DNA from: Suilimivivens sp964614185
GTDB taxonomy: Bacteria > Bacillota > Clostridia > Lachnospirales > Lachnospiraceae
DNA length: 64,000 bases
Direction of reading: 5' to 3'
Assembly: GCA_964614185.1 (NCBI GenBank)
Contig: CAZTKJ010000004.1
Location: 1-64,000, forward strand
Within the stretch, counting starts at the first letter, position 1, and the number at the start of each line of letters is the position of its first letter. The notes beneath the pieces were generated by a model. The model was not told the DNA's origin and did not search any database. It was given only the letters and a program-made list of their open reading frames with translations. The position numbers and the translations under genes are program-made. Below are positions 61,729-64,000 of the stretch, one piece after another.

Positions 61729-64000
61729 ATGAAAAAGAACAATGTTTGTAAATCAATGGAAAAATGGCTGATCATATTTTTTATAGTTCAGACTGTTATT
61801 TTATGCATGGTGGGATGTGATAAAACAGAAGACGTCAATTCTTACCAGCCTTCCACCAAGGAGCTTTCCGTGGAAAGAGCAGAGAGTTTTGTACTTACTT
61901 ATGAAAGAGAAAAAAAGGATCTTGTTATTTCACTTAAGGACTGCACCTGTGAATATGATCATGACAGAGTACAGATTTATTCTAAATGTGTGGACGATTA
62001 TGAATGGACAGGTTCAAAAGCGACTTTTCCCCAATATGTATTGTATATTCAGACACCTTATGAGACTACCCAGATCTTTCCGGTGAAAGACTTTTTTATT
62101 AATCAGGAAAGAGAGATTCTTTACATACTGCAAGAGGAGTTTTCATTTAAGTCCATACAGATCATTGATGACTTCAGAAGAAAAAAAGGCTCTGTTATTC
62201 AGTCTGAACGTATTATATTAGACAAAGATCAATTGAAAGAAATGATAGAAAAAGCTTATAATTTTTCTGATTCCGACACTATTTTATTTGATTTGTCTTT
62301 TGAATTTATAACTCTTGAACAGGAGGATGAAAAAGATATTTTAAAAGGAGAGGCTTCCGGAATAAAACCATCTACCGAGGAAAAATATTATATTGATTTT
62401 GAATGGGATGAAGCTTCCGATGAAAGAACAGCTTCACCCTATATCCCTCGAATCTATGATGAGGTGAAGGATAAACAGGAATTTGAAAAATGTAAAGCAG
62501 CCTATGACCGTATTGAGCAGGGAGACTTATCCATGGTCACTGTTCACAACCGCGTAAAGTCCAAATCTCTATGGGAAACATATTATAAACAGGAATTTGC
62601 CTCTCTTGAAATTGATGAAGATGCCAGCTTCAGGCGGGAGGATATCAATAAAGACGGTATGCCGGAGCTTATTAAGCAGGATGGCAACGGAGACTGGACA
62701 GAGCATAAAAAACCCATAGACCTTATTTTCACATATCATGATGATCAAGTGGAACTGGTTTATGCAGATTTTGCAGACGCTATGGAATTTCTGTATTTAT
62801 CAGATAATGGAACACTTGTGTATGAGAACACTGTACTTGGAGATCCTCAGTCTTCTGAGTTTACTAAATATTATTTTGATGAAAAGTGGCATCTTGTCTT
62901 TGAAGAATCCCTGGAGCTGCTTTATTTCCATAATGAAGATGAATGCAGCGAAGATGAACTGTATTCCTTAAGAAGATCGTATCCTAATACTTTTGGCACT
63001 TACGGAGGCGGTTTATATTATTTACATAATCAATCAGGATACCCCCTCTCCTGCAGAGAATTTCTGGATACCTATGAAAGCATGACGGGGCAGGAGTTTT
63101 GGGGTGATCATACTTCTTATTGGGAAATTCCTTTTGAGGAAGCCATGACAGATGAACGCTTTTATGAGTATGAGATCAGAAAAGATGATTCCGGCAATCC
63201 TTATGCTGTTATAACAGGTATTGCAGAACCATATAAAGAAGATGTGAAAGCAAATCTGCAAAGACTGACCATGAATGCTTCATGGTGGCTGGCTTTCCCT
63301 GAAACTTTAGCAGGCGTTACGGTAAGAGAGCTTGCTCCTTATGCATTCCAAAACACAGATTTAGGATATAATTATCTTCAGCTGCCTTCCGGTCTTGCTG
63401 TTATAGGCGAACACTGCTTTGAAAATTGCGGGTTGTATGATGTGATTTTTGAAAGGAAAACAGACAGGAGGGAATTGACCATTGGCGACAGAGCCTTTGC
63501 CGGTAATGAAAACTTATTTGGCCTATATCTGAATACCTCAAATACTTTTTGGGGAGAAGAAGTTTTTGCAGGCTGTGCAAAAAAAATATTTCTATGTTAT
63601 AATTCAGAATCAGAAGAAATAGATAAAAAGCTTACAGAATATGCACATAACAATAATCTTGAAGCAGTAGAGATTCCTCTTTATTTTACAGAAGATCCTA
63701 TTGTGAATTATCCGGAAACGCCTTTGGTGCTGACTCCTGAAATCAGAAATTTCTTCTATGGAGAATCAGCTGATGATGAAAAATTCTGTTCCTTTGAGTA
63801 TGACGATAATGCCTCTGACTTTGGATTTCCTGAATGGCAGCTTCCCTGTGGGGAATCTGATGCAATGATTTGGTCTTTAGACATTACCGCTACCTCTGAA
63901 CTTGCCTCTTTAGAAGAAGGAAAATATGATGCTCAAAATATGATGTATTCTGACAGAAAACATGCGTGGGCCGAAGGAGTAGAAGGCTATGGTATTGGGG
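61729..64000 (+). CDS. large lipoprotein with EF-hand-like, LRR and probable glycan-binding regions (3' end outside window)
   Basis: The frame is open from ATG 61729 to the window end (757 complete codons). The start is 9 bases after the RNase E/G stop, and AGG overlaps that stop. A signal peptide ends at a lipobox MVGC (cysteine 30). Residues about 45-300 are acidic and unrecognised. A calcium-loop-like segment, DINKDG (from D305) with DGNGD (from D318), follows. Residues about 529-635 read like BspA-type LRR_5 repeats (LPSGLAVIGEHCFENCGL; IGDRAFAGNENL). The last 45 residues (DAQNMMYSDRKHAWAEGVEGYGIG) match the start of an NADase-type discoidin-like glycan-binding domain. It should be a surface adhesin or sugar-binding lipoprotein. 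Confidence 0.8.
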   Translation, partial: MKKNNVCKSMEKWLIIFFIVQTVILCMVGCDKTEDVNSYQPSTKELSVERAESFVLTYEREKKDLVISLKDCTCEYDHDRVQIYSKCVDDYEWTGSKATFPQYVLYIQTPYETTQIFPVKDFFINQEREILYILQEEFSFKSIQIIDDFRRKKGSVIQSERIILDKDQLKEMIEKAYNFSDSDTILFDLSFEFITLEQEDEKDILKGEASGIKPSTEEKYYIDFEWDEASDERTASPYIPRIYDEVKDKQEFEKCKAAYDRIEQGDLSMVTVHNRVKSKSLWETYYKQEFASLEIDEDASFRREDINKDGMPELIKQDGNGDWTEHKKPIDLIFTYHDDQVELVYADFADAMEFLYLSDNGTLVYENTVLGDPQSSEFTKYYFDEKWHLVFEESLELLYFHNEDECSEDELYSLRRSYPNTFGTYGGGLYYLHNQSGYPLSCREFLDTYESMTGQEFWGDHTSYWEIPFEEAMTDERFYEYEIRKDDSGNPYAVITGIAEPYKEDVKANLQRLTMNASWWLAFPETLAGVTVRELAPYAFQNTDLGYNYLQLPSGLAVIGEHCFENCGLYDVIFERKTDRRELTIGDRAFAGNENLFGLYLNTSNTFWGEEVFAGCAKKIFLCYNSESEEIDKKLTEYAHNNNLEAVEIPLYFTEDPIVNYPETPLVLTPEIRNFFYGESADDEKFCSFEYDDNASDFGFPEWQLPCGESDAMIWSLDITATSELASLEEGKYDAQNMMYSDRKHAWAEGVEGYGIG

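Noticed and set aside
1..64000. CRISPR arrays, tRNA/rRNA genes, insertion sequences or prophage
   Set aside because: No regularly spaced direct repeats, cloverleaf candidates, transposase or phage structural motifs were recognised in any gap or frame.

Overview
The window looks like a chromosome segment of an endospore-forming member of the Lachnospiraceae (Clostridia, Firmicutes). This rests on the A+T-rich base composition, strong AGGAGG-type ribosome sites with occasional GTG/TTG starts, single-gene versions of Firmicute markers (RecU, ZapA, Asp23, FakA/DegV, RuvAB), spore-linked genes (YtfJ/GerW with its DUF2953 partner, YlbJ) and a corrinoid-dependent methionine synthase. No rRNA, tRNA, CRISPR array, insertion sequence, prophage or integrase is visible. 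Most of the window is conserved chromosomal backbone read on the + strand.

Layout. 0-3.4 kb: the end of a GGGtGRT-family gene, a lone EAL phosphodiesterase (-), a three-gene set of small membrane proteins (zinc ribbon/DUF4190, DUF2752, Tic20-like) and a lipoprotein (-). 3.4-10.1 kb: methionine synthase, a small membrane protein, then branched-chain amino acid genes ilvB, two consecutive acetolactate synthase small subunits, and ilvC. 10.2-19.1 kb: a fructan/sucrose-type cassette. A LacI regulator with two unknown envelope genes runs on the minus strand; two ABC permeases, a binding lipoprotein, a cytoplasmic GH32 fructosidase and a fructokinase run on the plus strand. The divergent control region carries two copies of the same 10-bp LacI-type operator in opposite orientation. 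19.2-21.0 kb: leuC-leuD.

21-34 kb: a PrsA/SurA-like foldase, a histidine phosphatase (-), NusG-domain-II and Gx-transporter proteins, ruvA-ruvB, zapA, a U32/DUF3656 protein, an overlapping SEDS/PBP cell-wall pair, DUF2953-ytfJ, a 47-residue membrane peptide and a coiled-coil protein ending in an HPD-containing J-like segment. 34-45 kb: rpmB (-), asp23, fakA, recG, degV (a FakB-type partner), a gyrase/topoisomerase IV pair, rsmD, coaD and a coiled-coil protein. 45.7-53.3 kb: a cell-wall amidase overlapping ylbJ tail to tail, two pseudouridine synthases, a HAD phosphatase, a YgiQ radical SAM protein and recU. 53.3-57.5 kb: hisZ-hisG-hisD-hisB-hisI behind a near-consensus promoter and ending at a strong terminator. 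57.5-64 kb: a small membrane protein, the TIGR03960/TIGR03936 radical SAM pair, an RNase E/G, and a large lipoprotein that runs off the window end.

No obviously new defence or biosynthetic system is present. The items most worth a second look are the open-ended lipoprotein with an LRR segment and a probable glycan-binding C-terminus, the possible leaderless start of the rsuA-like gene, the LacI operon that carries two unknown envelope proteins, the tandem acetolactate synthase small subunits with an internal promoter, the small-membrane-protein triad near 1.2-2.5 kb, and the HPD-motif coiled-coil protein beside a 47-residue membrane peptide.
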